In this document: positions 17,976 through 26,791 of the stretch, in pieces | Numbering within the stretch: the stretch's first letter is position 1 | Layout: each line of letters begins with the position of its first letter | Assembly: GCF_044359855.1 (NCBI RefSeq) | Contig: NZ_CP132291.1 | Location: 3,534,001 to 3,598,000, forward strand | DNA length: 64,000 nucleotides | Direction: 5' to 3' | Origin: Rummeliibacillus pycnus_A | GTDB lineage: Bacteria; Bacillota; Bacilli; Bacillales_A; Planococcaceae | Made by a program: the position numbers and the translations under genes | Notes under the pieces: model-generated | What the model saw: only the letters and a program-made list of their open reading frames with translations | Database searches by the model: none | Told to the model about the DNA's origin: nothing

Positions 17976-19952
17976 ATGCTCGTTGGAAAAAGAATCAGTG
18001 GACGCTATAAAATTCTCGACGTCATTGGTGGCGGTGGTATGTCTAATGTCTACTTAGCTCATGATATGATTTTAGATCGTGATGTAGCGATAAAAATTTT
18101 ACATTATAATTTTTCAAATGCACAAGAGATGCATCGTCGTTTTCAGCGAGAAGCTTTGTCAGCCACTAGCCTTACACATCCGAATATTGTCAGTATTTAT
18201 GATGTTGGTGAAGATGGTGATATGCATTATTTAGTCATGGAATACGTAAAAGGGCAAACGTTAAAACAATACATACAAAATTATGCCCCACTAGCACCTA
18301 CAAAATGCGTGAATATCATGAAACAATTGACTTCTGCAATTGCCCATGCTCATCAAAATCAAATTATTCATAGAGATATTAAACCACAGAATATTTTAAT
18401 GGACGAAGAAGAAAATGTGAAAATTACTGATTTTGGTATTGCTATGGCATTGGAAGACACTTCCTTTACACGTACCAATTCGGTGTTAGGTACAGTGCAT
18501 TATTTATCACCAGAACAGGCTCGTGGTGGTACAGCTACAAAAAAATCGGATATTTATTCATTAGGAATTGTGCTATATGAATTGTTGACAGGTGAGCTAC
18601 CATTTTCAGGAGAATCAGCAGTTGCCATCGCATTAAAGCATTTGCAATCAGAAACGCCATCAGTTCGTGCAATCGTTCCAGCTATTCCACAAAGCTTAGA
18701 AAATGTTGTATTAAAAGCTACAGCAAAAGATCCAGATCATCGCTATCGATCAGTGGAGGAGATGTCTGAGGACTTAGAGACTGTATTGTCCGAACAACGA
18801 AGTCATGAATCAAAATTCCGACCACCGATTGACGATGATGTAACAAAGCTCATACCAGTTATAAAAGAACAAGAAGTTGAACATGAACAGGATTTACAGA
18901 AAACGAAAGCAATGCCTATAAGGGATAAAGAGCAAAATGAGGAGAAGAACGACAAGAAAAACGACAAGAAAAAAGGCAAAAAGAAAAATAAAGCACTTAT
19001 TTTTGTTGGAATCCTCTTGAGCTTATTATTCATTTTTTTAATTGTTTTATTTTTATTCCCAGATTTATTTGATGAAAAGAAATTGGTTGTACCTGATGTA
19101 ACAAATCAAAAGGTAGAAAAGGCAATTAGTACATTAGAAAATGCAGGATTTGTCATAGGTAACCAAACAAAACAAGAGTCAGATGATGTAAAAGAAAATC
19201 ATGTTATTGCGACAACACCTGATCCCGGAAGAGAGCGGAAAAAAGGGACGGAGATAGATCTTATAGTTAGTGATGGTCCGAAAAAGGTGGATATTTCAAA
19301 TTATATAGGTCAAAGTATTGATCAAGTCAAAGAACTTCTCACAAAACAAGGTTTTAAAGATATCAAAATAGATGAGACTTTTTCTGAAAAAAATGAAGGA
19401 ACAATTATTAAACAATCGCCTGAAGAGGGAGAAAAAGTTATACCAAAAGATACGACAATTACGTTTACTGTGAGTAAAGGTGTCGAGCAAGCAACTGTCG
19501 TAAATTTACTTGGTTATAATGAGAATGCGTTACATACGTATGCAAAAACTTCAGGGTTTAATATCCGAATTAGTAGTGAAAAATATTCTGATACAGTTCC
19601 GAAAGGACAAGTCATTTCTCAATCTCCAAAAGCTGGTGCAACAGTGAATGTTGGGAGTACAATTGAAGTTGTCTTATCTAAAGGTGTACAGGAAAAACCA
19701 GTTAAAACTTATGTAAAATCAATTAAAATTCCATATGAACCAGAAGTAGATGGTGAACCGCAACAAGTTCGTATTTATATTCAAGACCGTACACATTCAA
19801 TTGCTGATATTGAACAAGAATTCCAATTGTATTCAACACAGGAAAAACGATTGCAATTTGAAATAGAAAAAGGACAGAAGGCTATTTACCGAGTTGTTCG
19901 AGACGATAAAATTATTATTGATGAAACAATATCTTATGACGATTTAAAATGA
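17976..19952 (+). CDS. prkC: PASTA-domain Ser/Thr protein kinase PrkC
   Basis: Membrane kinase that senses muropeptides or lipid II and, in B. subtilis, triggers spore germination. The 658-residue protein has a kinase domain (about 10-270) with GGGGMSNVYLA, VAIKIL lysine, HRDIKPQNIL and DFGIA, then a Lys/Asp-rich linker, a single membrane span at about 340-360 ending LFLFPDLF, three PASTA repeats (about 365-565) and a C-terminal beta domain. Its co-occurrence here with a GerA-type receptor means the organism encodes both nutrient and muropeptide germination sensors. Confidence 0.97.
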   Translation: MLVGKRISGRYKILDVIGGGGMSNVYLAHDMILDRDVAIKILHYNFSNAQEMHRRFQREALSATSLTHPNIVSIYDVGEDGDMHYLVMEYVKGQTLKQYIQNYAPLAPTKCVNIMKQLTSAIAHAHQNQIIHRDIKPQNILMDEEENVKITDFGIAMALEDTSFTRTNSVLGTVHYLSPEQARGGTATKKSDIYSLGIVLYELLTGELPFSGESAVAIALKHLQSETPSVRAIVPAIPQSLENVVLKATAKDPDHRYRSVEEMSEDLETVLSEQRSHESKFRPPIDDDVTKLIPVIKEQEVEHEQDLQKTKAMPIRDKEQNEEKNDKKNDKKKGKKKNKALIFVGILLSLLFIFLIVLFLFPDLFDEKKLVVPDVTNQKVEKAISTLENAGFVIGNQTKQESDDVKENHVIATTPDPGRERKKGTEIDLIVSDGPKKVDISNYIGQSIDQVKELLTKQGFKDIKIDETFSEKNEGTIIKQSPEEGEKVIPKDTTITFTVSKGVEQATVVNLLGYNENALHTYAKTSGFNIRISSEKYSDTVPKGQVISQSPKAGATVNVGSTIEVVLSKGVQEKPVKTYVKSIKIPYEPEVDGEPQQVRIYIQDRTHSIADIEQEFQLYSTQEKRLQFEIEKGQKAIYRVVRDDKIIIDETISYDDLK

Positions 19953-19963
19953 GGAGGAAGGGC

Positions 19964-20845
19964 ATGGCAAAAGGCCAAATTCGTAAGGCATTAAGTGGCT
20001 TTTATTATGTCCAAGACGGTGAGCACTTCATTCAATGTCGTGGTCGTGGCGTCTTTCGTAATAAAGGTATTACACCTCTTGTAGGAGATTATGTAGAATA
20101 CGAAGTAGAGGGAAATAATGATGGGATAATTACAAACATTTTAGAACGCCAAAATGAGCTTGTGCGCCCACCAGTAGCAAATATCGATCAAGCAATTCTT
20201 GTATTTTCAACAAAAGAGCCAGCTTTTAATACGATTTTACTTGATCGTTTTTTAGTGGTTTTGGAATCATTTCAAGTGCATCCAATTATTTGTTTGACAA
20301 AAACAGATTTGCTAAACGATGAAGAAAAGCAAAAAATTGCAAAGTACAGAGCCGAATACGAAGCAATTGGTTATACAATGATTGAAACGTATAAAGAAGA
20401 TCCTAATCTACTGGAGAAAATGGCACCTCTATTGAAAGGGAAAACAACCGTTTTAGCAGGGCAATCTGGTGTTGGGAAATCTTCTTTACTTAATACAATA
20501 ATGCCATCATTAGCATTAAAAACGGGCATTATTTCTGAGGCACTTGGACGTGGAAAGCATACAACCCGCCATGTGGAACTTATTGAATTAGCAGGTGGGC
20601 TAATAGCGGATACCCCTGGATTTAGCTCATTTGATTTTGATACGATAGAAAAGGAAGAACTGACACAATGTTTCCCAGAATTGTTCTCCTTATCAGAAGG
20701 ATGTAAATTCCGAGGATGTTTGCATCTTAAAGAACCAAAATGTGCAGTAAAACTGGCTGTAGAAGATAGAACAGTGGAACAATATCGCTATGAGCATTAT
20801 TTGCAATTCTTACAAGAAATCACTGATAGAAAGCCGAGGTACTAA
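19964..20845 (+). CDS. rsgA: Small ribosomal subunit GTPase RsgA
   Basis: Circularly permuted GTPase that assists late 30S maturation. I chose the ATG at 19964 (293 residues, MAKGQIRKALSG) because AGGAGG at 19952-19957 is correctly spaced for it; the ATG at 19949 would put the ribosome site inside the gene. An N-terminal OB fold is followed by G4 TKTD before G1 GQSGVGKSS and G3 DTPG, the permuted order. The C-terminal zinc finger CKFRGCLHLKEPKC is present. Confidence 0.96.
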   Translation: MAKGQIRKALSGFYYVQDGEHFIQCRGRGVFRNKGITPLVGDYVEYEVEGNNDGIITNILERQNELVRPPVANIDQAILVFSTKEPAFNTILLDRFLVVLESFQVHPIICLTKTDLLNDEEKQKIAKYRAEYEAIGYTMIETYKEDPNLLEKMAPLLKGKTTVLAGQSGVGKSSLLNTIMPSLALKTGIISEALGRGKHTTRHVELIELAGGLIADTPGFSSFDFDTIEKEELTQCFPELFSLSEGCKFRGCLHLKEPKCAVKLAVEDRTVEQYRYEHYLQFLQEITDRKPRY

Positions 20846-20847
20846 TT

Positions 20848-21513
20848 ATGATTCAAATTGCACCATCTATTTTAGCTGCTAACTTTTCAAAATTAGCAAC
20901 TGAAGTAAAAGAAGTAGAAGAAGCAGGCGCGAAGTTAATTCATATAGATGTAATGGATGGCCATTTCGTACCAAATATAACCATGGGACCAATTGTTGTA
21001 GAAGCATTACGTCCTGAAACAACACTACCTTTAGATGTCCATTTAATGATTGAAAATCCAGATCAATATATTGAAGATTTTGCAAAAGCAGGTGCTAACT
21101 ACATCACAGTACATGTTGAAGCTTGTCGTCATTTACATCGAACAATTCAACTTATACGTTCTTTTGGTGTAAAACCGGGAGTAGTATTAAATCCACATAC
21201 ACCAATTGAATCGATTAAACATATTTTAGAAGATGTTGATCTAGTATTATTAATGACAGTGAATCCTGGTTTTGGCGGTCAAAAGTTCATTCATTCTGTT
21301 GTACCAAAAATTGCAGAACTTTCGGCATTAATTAAAGAAAAAAACTTAAATGTTGAAATAGAAATTGATGGTGGCATCAATACAGAAACTATCGTACCAT
21401 GTGCTCAAGCAGGTGCTACAATCTTTGTAGCGGGATCTGCTATTTATGGTAAAGAAAATCGCAAAGAGGCATTACAAAGAATTCTAACGGCTGGAGAACA
21501 AGCAATTCGATGA
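20848..21513 (+). CDS. rpe: Ribulose-phosphate 3-epimerase
   Basis: Interconverts ribulose 5-phosphate and xylulose 5-phosphate in the pentose phosphate pathway. The 221-residue TIM barrel begins with IAPSILAANFSKL and has the metal-binding HIDVMDGHFVPNITMG (about 31-46), LDVHLMIENP, TVNPGFGGQ and EIDGGIN. It follows rsgA by 2 bp and overlaps thiN by 4 bp. Confidence 0.97.
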   Translation: MIQIAPSILAANFSKLATEVKEVEEAGAKLIHIDVMDGHFVPNITMGPIVVEALRPETTLPLDVHLMIENPDQYIEDFAKAGANYITVHVEACRHLHRTIQLIRSFGVKPGVVLNPHTPIESIKHILEDVDLVLLMTVNPGFGGQKFIHSVVPKIAELSALIKEKNLNVEIEIDGGINTETIVPCAQAGATIFVAGSAIYGKENRKEALQRILTAGEQAIR

Positions 21514-22172
21514 CAGTCGTTGTTGTTTGTGCAGGAGGTCCAGAGGAGGAAGTCGTTTCAAGCGATTTCCTCCTTTCTTTCGATGATGCTAAATTTATCG
21601 GTGCAGATCACGGCACAATGTACTTATTGAACAGAGGAATTACACCAGATTTAGCTGTCGGTGATTTCGATTCACTCACGAATGAAGAATGGCAATTGGT
21701 ACAAGAGCGCGTACCTAAAATTGAACGCCATATTCCAGAAAAGGACGAAACAGATACAGAATTAGCGATTTTAAAAGCTTTAGATTATGAACCTACTGAA
21801 ATTATTTTAACGGGTGTTACTGGTGGTAGGCTTGATCATTACGAGGCTAATTTACACATTTTATATCGTGTACAAAAAATGCATCCATCTATTGAAATAA
21901 AAATGATAAATAATTTGAATTGTTTGCAATTTTTATGGCCGGGACAACATAGAATAGTATCAGAACGTTATTTCAAATATTTATCCTTTTTTGCATTTGG
22001 TGATGCAGTGAAAAATGTAACATTACGAAATGTGAAATATGAAACAACAGATGAAATAATCGATATAGGGACTACTCGTTTTGCTAGTAATGAAATAATA
22101 GGTGAATATGCGTCTATTTCATTTTCTAATGGCATATGTTTAATGATAAGAAGTATCGATGATAAGGAGTGA
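21510..22172 (+). CDS. thiN: Thiamine pyrophosphokinase
   Basis: Transfers pyrophosphate from ATP to thiamine to make thiamine diphosphate. The 220-residue protein has the catalytic pattern VGDFDS (about 50-55), IPEKDETDTELAI and TGGRLDH, with a beta-rich C-terminal thiamine-binding domain. ATGA overlap with rpe. The next gene, spoVM, starts 5 bp after its stop. Confidence 0.95.
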   Translation: MTVVVVCAGGPEEEVVSSDFLLSFDDAKFIGADHGTMYLLNRGITPDLAVGDFDSLTNEEWQLVQERVPKIERHIPEKDETDTELAILKALDYEPTEIILTGVTGGRLDHYEANLHILYRVQKMHPSIEIKMINNLNCLQFLWPGQHRIVSERYFKYLSFFAFGDAVKNVTLRNVKYETTDEIIDIGTTRFASNEIIGEYASISFSNGICLMIRSIDDKE

Positions 22173-22176
22173 CCAG

Positions 22177-22317
22177 GTGAAAGTATACACATTTCAATTA
22201 CCAAAAGTAGTTAGTAGCTTTGCTCGTTTTTGTTTACAAATGGTTACAAATGATCCTGCAGATCCAAAGAATGCAACTGCAAAAAAGAAAAAGGGAAAAG
22301 AAAAAACGACAGGTTGA
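22177..22317 (+). CDS. spoVM: Stage V sporulation protein M with C-terminal extension
   Basis: A 46-codon ORF from GTG (AAGGAGTGACCAG upstream). It begins MKVYTFQLPK, aligning directly with B. subtilis SpoVM MKFYTIKLPK, including Pro9, which is needed to recognise the convex forespore membrane. The amphipathic helix VVSSFARFCLQMV follows. It sits between thiN and rpmB, exactly where B. subtilis has spoVM. In sporulation SpoVM anchors SpoIVA and so the spore coat. The B. subtilis protein ends at 26 residues; this one has about 20 more, NDPADPKNATA followed by a Lys-rich tail, which overlap the terminator stem. Confidence 0.88.
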   Translation: MKVYTFQLPKVVSSFARFCLQMVTNDPADPKNATAKKKKGKEKTTG

Positions 22318-22338
22318 CAATAGTCAGCCTGTCGTTTT
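22303..22338. terminator. Bidirectional terminator between spoVM and rpmB
   Basis: 16-bp stem with one G-U pair (22303-22318 with 22323-22338), AATA loop, A-run on the left and T-run on the right. It serves both convergent transcripts and overlaps the last codons of spoVM. Confidence 0.9.
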
Positions 22339-22353
22339 ATTTAGATGAACAAA

Positions 22354-22542
22354 TTAAACGCGTTCAACTTTACCTGATTTTAATGCACGAGCAGAAACCC
22401 ATACACGTTTAGGTTTGCCGTTTACTAAGATACGAACTTTTTGAAGGTTAGCACCCCAAGTACGTTTGTTAGCATTCATTGCGTGAGAACGGTTGTTACC
22501 AGACACAGCTTTACGTCCAGTAATGACACATTGTTTTGGCAT
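22354..22542 (-). CDS. rpmB: 50S ribosomal protein L28
   Basis: Ribosomal protein of the large subunit. The 62-residue product shows MPKQCVITGRKAVSGNNRSH and the NANKRTWGANLQKVRI core. It has only one cysteine, so it is the zinc-independent form. GAGGAGGGAATTAAT precedes the ATG. Monocistronic on the minus strand, inverted to its neighbours as in B. subtilis. Confidence 0.97.
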   Translation of the reverse strand: MPKQCVITGRKAVSGNNRSHAMNANKRTWGANLQKVRILVNGKPKRVWVSARALKSGKVERV

Positions 22543-22610
22543 ATTAATTCCCTCCTCATAAAGAAGTTGAAAGATTCATGATTTCACTTCGGTATTTCAC
22601 ATACTTTAAT

Positions 22611-22639
22611 AATTTAACACACACTTTTCGTCATTGCAA
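22611..22639 (-). promoter_or_regulatory. Promoter of rpmB
   Basis: On the minus strand TTGCAA (22639-22634), 17-bp spacer, TAAATT (22616-22611), about 70 bp before the ATG. Confidence 0.6.
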
Positions 22640-22770
22640 CTGATTTTGAAAGACTTTCAAGAAAAAAACCTTTACAGACTATAACTAGACGAAATGATAG
22701 GTTTTCTTTTATAATCAAAATTTGTATAGTACAATAGGAGATAGTCAAAAGAAAATCAGGGGGCATTCTT

Positions 22771-23133
22771 ATGTCAGTAGAATTGAAAAACGAATTCGGT
22801 CGTATTGATATCTCTAATGATGTTGTTGCACAAATTGCAGGTGGAGCAGCAATCGAATGTTACGGTATTGTCGGTATGGCTAGTAAGCATCAAATTCGTG
22901 ACGGTTTAACAGATATACTCCGCAAAGAAAATTTTGCAAAAGGGGTAATCGTACGTCAAGAAGGCGAAGGTTTACATATCGATATGTATGTCATGATTAG
23001 TTACGGTACTAAAATTTCAGAAGTAGCTTATCAAGTCCAATCAAAAGTAAAATATACACTAGATAAAACACTAGGCATGGCTGTCGATTCAGTTAATATC
23101 TATGTGCAAGGTGTTCGCGTAGCGAACGTGTAA
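22771..23133 (+). CDS. yloU: Asp23/Gls24 family envelope stress response protein YloU
   Basis: A 120-residue Asp23-family protein. Visible features are ISNDVVAQIAGGAAIECYGIVGM near the N-terminus and the conserved closing stretch VDSVNIYVQGVRV. The biochemical role of YloU is not settled; Asp23 proteins in staphylococci associate with the membrane. It is co-transcribed with yloV 18 bp downstream (GAGGAGGAAC ribosome site between them). Confidence 0.93.
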   Translation: MSVELKNEFGRIDISNDVVAQIAGGAAIECYGIVGMASKHQIRDGLTDILRKENFAKGVIVRQEGEGLHIDMYVMISYGTKISEVAYQVQSKVKYTLDKTLGMAVDSVNIYVQGVRVANV

Positions 23134-23151
23134 GAGGAGGAACTCATTCAA

Positions 23152-24816
23152 ATGAAGTCGTTAGACGGGATTAAATTCGCGGAAATGGTGCAAGCTGGAT
23201 CAAGCCATTTATCTCAAAATGCAGAATATGTCGATTCGTTAAACGTATTCCCTGTACCAGATGGTGATACAGGTACGAATATGAATTTATCGATGACATC
23301 AGGTGCAAAAGAAACTGTTGCTAATAAGGGCGAAAGTATCGGTAAAACAGCTCAAGCGTTATCAAAAGGTTTATTGATGGGAGCTCGTGGTAACTCAGGC
23401 GTTATCTTATCTCAATTATTCCGAGGATTCGGTAAAGCTGTCGAAAAAGAAAATGAATTAGATGCGGTTAAATTTGCACAAGCATTACAATATGGTGTGG
23501 AAACAGCCTATAAAGCGGTTATGAAGCCTGTTGAAGGTACAATTCTTACAGTTGCACGAGTTGCTGCTGAAAAGGCAGTAGAAGTTGCAAAAACAGAGCA
23601 AGATATTGTTGTAGTTATGGAAGAATTATTAGCTGCTGCAAAAGAAGCGCTTGCTAAAACCCCAGACTTACTTCCAGTATTAAAAGAAGTTGGCGTCGTT
23701 GATAGTGGTGGTCAAGGTTTAGTATTTGTATATGAAGGTTTTACTGCAGCATTAAAAGGTGAAGAAATTCCAACTGCTACAAAAGTAGAATCAATTGAAG
23801 ACTTAGTTAACGCAGAACACCATAAAGTTCAAGACTTTATGGATACTTCTGAAATCGTTTTCGGATATTGCACAGAATTCATGGTCCGTTTTGAAGAAGG
23901 TAAAAAGCCATTTGACGAAGCTGAGTTCCGAGAAGATATGAGTCGATTCGGTGATTCATTACTTGTCATTTCCGATGATGAAGTTGTAAAAATTCACGTT
24001 CACTCTGAAACACCAGGAGCAGTTATTTCTTATGGTCACCAATATGGAAGCTTAGTAAAAGTAAAAGTAGATAATATGCGTCTTCAACACACTGCGATTG
24101 TTGGAGAAGAACATCATAAAGAAGACTTTAAAAACACTGCAAAAAAAGAAGTGGAAAAGCAACCATATGCAATCGTCACAGTTGCAATGGGTGAAGGTGT
24201 TGCGAAATTACTTGAAAGTGTTGGCGCTTCATACGTTATCGAAGGCGGTCAAACAATGAATCCTTCAACTGAAGATATCGTTAATGCAATTAAGGAAGTA
24301 GGAGCCGAAAAGGTATTAATTTTACCAAATAACAAAAACATTGTAATGGCTGCTGAACAAGCCGCTGAATTATTAGATATTGATGCAGCTGTCGTGCCAA
24401 CTAAATCGATTCCACAAGGTTTGTCTGCAATTCTTGCATTCAATCCTGAACTTTCAGTTGAAGAAAACAAAAAACATATGACAGATGCATTTGCCAATGT
24501 GAAATCAGGGCAAATTACATTTGCAGTACGTGACACTTCAATCGATGGGGTAGAAATTCATAAAGATGATTTCATGGCTATTAAAGATGGTAGTATTATT
24601 CAAGCAACTCCTTCATTAAAAGTAGCTTCTGAATTACTTGTTAGTGACATGATTGATGAAGATTCAGAAATTGTTACTGTTCTTTATGGTCAAGATGTAG
24701 AAAAAGAAACAGTGGATGAATATATTGAATTTATCGAAGAGCAATATCCAGAAGTTGAAGTTGAAGTTCATAATGGTAAACAACCATTATATCCTTACAT
24801 CATTTCTGTAGAATAA
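23152..24816 (+). CDS. yloV: DAK2 domain fatty acid kinase subunit FakA-like (YloV)
   Basis: A 554-residue protein with an N-terminal Dha-kinase DhaL-like nucleotide domain containing PVPDGDTGTNMNLS (about 32-45) and GARGNSGVILSQLFRG. A middle domain and a C-terminal DegV-like domain follow. In S. aureus the homologue FakA phosphorylates fatty acids held by FakB, feeding exogenous fatty acids into phospholipid synthesis via PlsX. plsX lies 4.7 kb downstream. No fakB/degV gene is seen in this window. Confidence 0.93.
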   Translation: MKSLDGIKFAEMVQAGSSHLSQNAEYVDSLNVFPVPDGDTGTNMNLSMTSGAKETVANKGESIGKTAQALSKGLLMGARGNSGVILSQLFRGFGKAVEKENELDAVKFAQALQYGVETAYKAVMKPVEGTILTVARVAAEKAVEVAKTEQDIVVVMEELLAAAKEALAKTPDLLPVLKEVGVVDSGGQGLVFVYEGFTAALKGEEIPTATKVESIEDLVNAEHHKVQDFMDTSEIVFGYCTEFMVRFEEGKKPFDEAEFREDMSRFGDSLLVISDDEVVKIHVHSETPGAVISYGHQYGSLVKVKVDNMRLQHTAIVGEEHHKEDFKNTAKKEVEKQPYAIVTVAMGEGVAKLLESVGASYVIEGGQTMNPSTEDIVNAIKEVGAEKVLILPNNKNIVMAAEQAAELLDIDAAVVPTKSIPQGLSAILAFNPELSVEENKKHMTDAFANVKSGQITFAVRDTSIDGVEIHKDDFMAIKDGSIIQATPSLKVASELLVSDMIDEDSEIVTVLYGQDVEKETVDEYIEFIEEQYPEVEVEVHNGKQPLYPYIISVE

Positions 24817-24834
24817 AACCCAAAATATTTTACT

Positions 24835-24872
24835 AAAAACGGCCGAGAGACATTTTTCTTGGCCGTTTTTAA
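24835..24872 (+). terminator. Terminator after yloV
   Basis: Perfect 10-bp stem (24835-24844 with 24861-24870) followed by T-rich sequence. Confidence 0.88.
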
Positions 24873-24935
24873 TATTTAGGTGCAGTTAAATAGGCTCGTT
24901 GATAGTCGAAAAGATTAGTTATTTTGCCCGCGTGG

Positions 24936-25071
24936 CTTTCACAAAGTGCAAAAAAGCTTTGTTTTGCAACGAATCGTTGCTACCTGAGCAATGACCGAGT
25001 GAGACAAAGTAGTGGATCATGAGGTTTTTGAAGCTCAGCATGCTAGTGCTTTGGATAATAAAATCAACAGT
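24936..25071 (-). repeat. Dispersed intergenic repeat, copy 1 (inverted relative to copy 2)
   Basis: The reverse complement of this segment aligns along its whole length with 38351-38484, sharing ACTGTTGAT, CATGATCCA, CTCAGGTAGC, CAAAGCTTT and CTTTGTG in the same order with small indels. Both copies keep a hairpin of ACAAAG/CTTTGT arms with a 10-nt loop. A 15-bp palindrome (24966-24980) is unique to this copy. No ORF with a ribosome site. The rest of the 24873-25219 gap holds only the sdaAB promoter. Confidence 0.75.
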
Positions 25072-25152
25072 AGCCATTAACTTAGTCTATGTTTGAATTA
25101 GAGGATGCTCGTTCAAACCCACAAAGCGGAAAACTAGATAGATCTAAAACGT

Positions 25153-25181
25153 TTGGTAATACGAAAGTATTCGTGTAATAT
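25153..25181 (+). promoter_or_regulatory. Promoter of sdaAB-sdaAA-recG
   Basis: TTGGTA (25153-25158), 17-bp spacer, TAATAT (25176-25181). A start near 25188 gives a ~30-nt leader to the ATG at 25220 and excludes the upstream TTG at 25187. Confidence 0.6.
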
Positions 25182-25219
25182 TAGCATTGAAAAATAAATT
25201 GAAAATGTGGGGAGAAATT

Positions 25220-25882
25220 ATGAAATTTACATCCGTCTTTGATATTATCGGTCCTGTTATGATTGGACCTTCTTCGTCCCATACTGCTGGTGCTGCTCGA
25301 ATTGGTCGTGTTGCTAGAGATTTATTTGGAAGACAACCTAAATGGGCTAAAATTCACTTATATGGCTCTTTTGCTGAAACGTATAGAGGTCATGGAACTG
25401 ATGTAGCTATAATCGGAGGACTACTCGATTATGATACTTTTGATGAAAGAATTAAAACTGCTTTTAAAAATGCCGCAGATGCAGGCTTAACATATGAATT
25501 TATTACTGAAACGGATCATACAGATCATCCGAATACAGCAAGGATTGTAATTGGTGATGATGACATGGAAATGTCGATGGTTGGTATTTCAATTGGTGGA
25601 GGCTCGATTGAAATTACAGAACTAAATGGATTCCCACTTCGATTATCAGGTGGTATGCCAGCTATTTTAGTTGTTCACGATGATCGAGCAGGTTGTATAG
25701 CAAATGTAGCAAATAGTCTTGCTAAGCATAATATTAATATTGGTCATATGGAAGTTTCGCGTAAAGAACGGGGTAATATGGCGTTGATGGTAATAGAGGT
25801 TGATCAAAACATCGACCATTCAATTTTAGAAGAAATAGAACTTCTACCTAATATTACGAAGGTAACTCGTATTAAAAACTAG
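25220..25882 (+). CDS. sdaAB: L-serine dehydratase, iron-sulfur-dependent, beta subunit
   Basis: Subunit of the two-part [4Fe-4S] L-serine deaminase producing pyruvate and ammonia. The 220-residue chain carries GPSSSHTAGAARIGR at about residues 15-29, the serine dehydratase beta signature, and a C-terminal ACT domain starting near PAILVVHDDRAG and containing NIGHMEVSRKERG. The start at 25220 is preceded by GGGGAG; a TTG 33 bp upstream is in frame but lies at the predicted transcript start. The partner gene sdaAA follows 12 bp later. Confidence 0.95.
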   Translation: MKFTSVFDIIGPVMIGPSSSHTAGAARIGRVARDLFGRQPKWAKIHLYGSFAETYRGHGTDVAIIGGLLDYDTFDERIKTAFKNAADAGLTYEFITETDHTDHPNTARIVIGDDDMEMSMVGISIGGGSIEITELNGFPLRLSGGMPAILVVHDDRAGCIANVANSLAKHNINIGHMEVSRKERGNMALMVIEVDQNIDHSILEEIELLPNITKVTRIKN

Positions 25883-25894
25883 GAGGTATAGCAG

Positions 25895-26791
25895 ATGGAA
25901 GTATTGTTTCGTAATGTGAGAGAATTGGTAGAACGTGCTGAACGAGAAAATAAACTAATCTCTGAAATTATGATAGAACAAGAAATATTAATGTCAGAAC
26001 GCAGCCGAGAAGAAATTATGGAACAAATGTCTCGTAACCTTAAAGTGATGGAAGAAGCTGTAGAACGAGGTTTAAAAGGTGTACACTCCGTTACAGGTTT
26101 AACTGGTGGAGATGCAGTTTTACTACAAAAATATATTCAATCAGGTAAAGGTTTATCCGGTGACTTTTTGTTAGATGCTGTAAGTAAGGCTGTTGCAACA
26201 AACGAAGTAAATGCTGCTATGGGCACAATTTGCGCAACACCTACAGCAGGTTCTGCAGGTGTTGTGCCCGGTACGCTTTTTGCAGTCAAAAATAAATTGA
26301 ATCCAACAAAAGAACAAATGATTCGTTACTTATTTACGGCTGGAGCATTTGGTTTTGTAGTAGCAAATAATGCATCAATTTCAGGAGCAGCTGGTGGTTG
26401 CCAGGCAGAGGTAGGCTCTGCTGCTGCTATGGCTGCCGCTTCAATTGTAGAAATGGCTGGTGGTACACCAGCACAATGCTCACATGCCTTTGCCATTTCT
26501 TTAAAAAATATGCTGGGACTCGTGTGTGACCCAGTAGCAGGATTGGTAGAAGTGCCCTGTGTGAAACGTAATGCGATGGGAGCTGCAAATGCAATGGTTG
26601 CTGCAGACATGGCATTAGCGGGTGTTACAAGCCGTATACCAACTGATGAAGTAATCGGTGCTATGTTCCGCATCGGACAAACGATGCCAGTAGCATTAAA
26701 AGAAACTGCACAAGGTGGCTTAGCGGCAACACCAACAGGAAAGGCACTTGAAGCGAAAATCTTCGGCGGGGCTGTGTTGCAGCGTGACTGA
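25895..26791 (+). CDS. sdaAA: L-serine dehydratase, iron-sulfur-dependent, alpha subunit
   Basis: Catalytic subunit that binds the [4Fe-4S] cluster. The 298-residue chain has GTICATPTAGSAGVVPG (about 110-126) and the cluster cysteines in GGCQAEVGSAAA, AQCSHA and LVCDPVAG. TAGGAGGTATAG precedes the ATG. Its last 8 bases overlap the recG GTG start. Because the SdaA pair is Fe-S dependent, activity should be oxygen-sensitive. Confidence 0.96.
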   Translation: MEVLFRNVRELVERAERENKLISEIMIEQEILMSERSREEIMEQMSRNLKVMEEAVERGLKGVHSVTGLTGGDAVLLQKYIQSGKGLSGDFLLDAVSKAVATNEVNAAMGTICATPTAGSAGVVPGTLFAVKNKLNPTKEQMIRYLFTAGAFGFVVANNASISGAAGGCQAEVGSAAAMAAASIVEMAGGTPAQCSHAFAISLKNMLGLVCDPVAGLVEVPCVKRNAMGAANAMVAADMALAGVTSRIPTDEVIGAMFRIGQTMPVALKETAQGGLAATPTGKALEAKIFGGAVLQRD

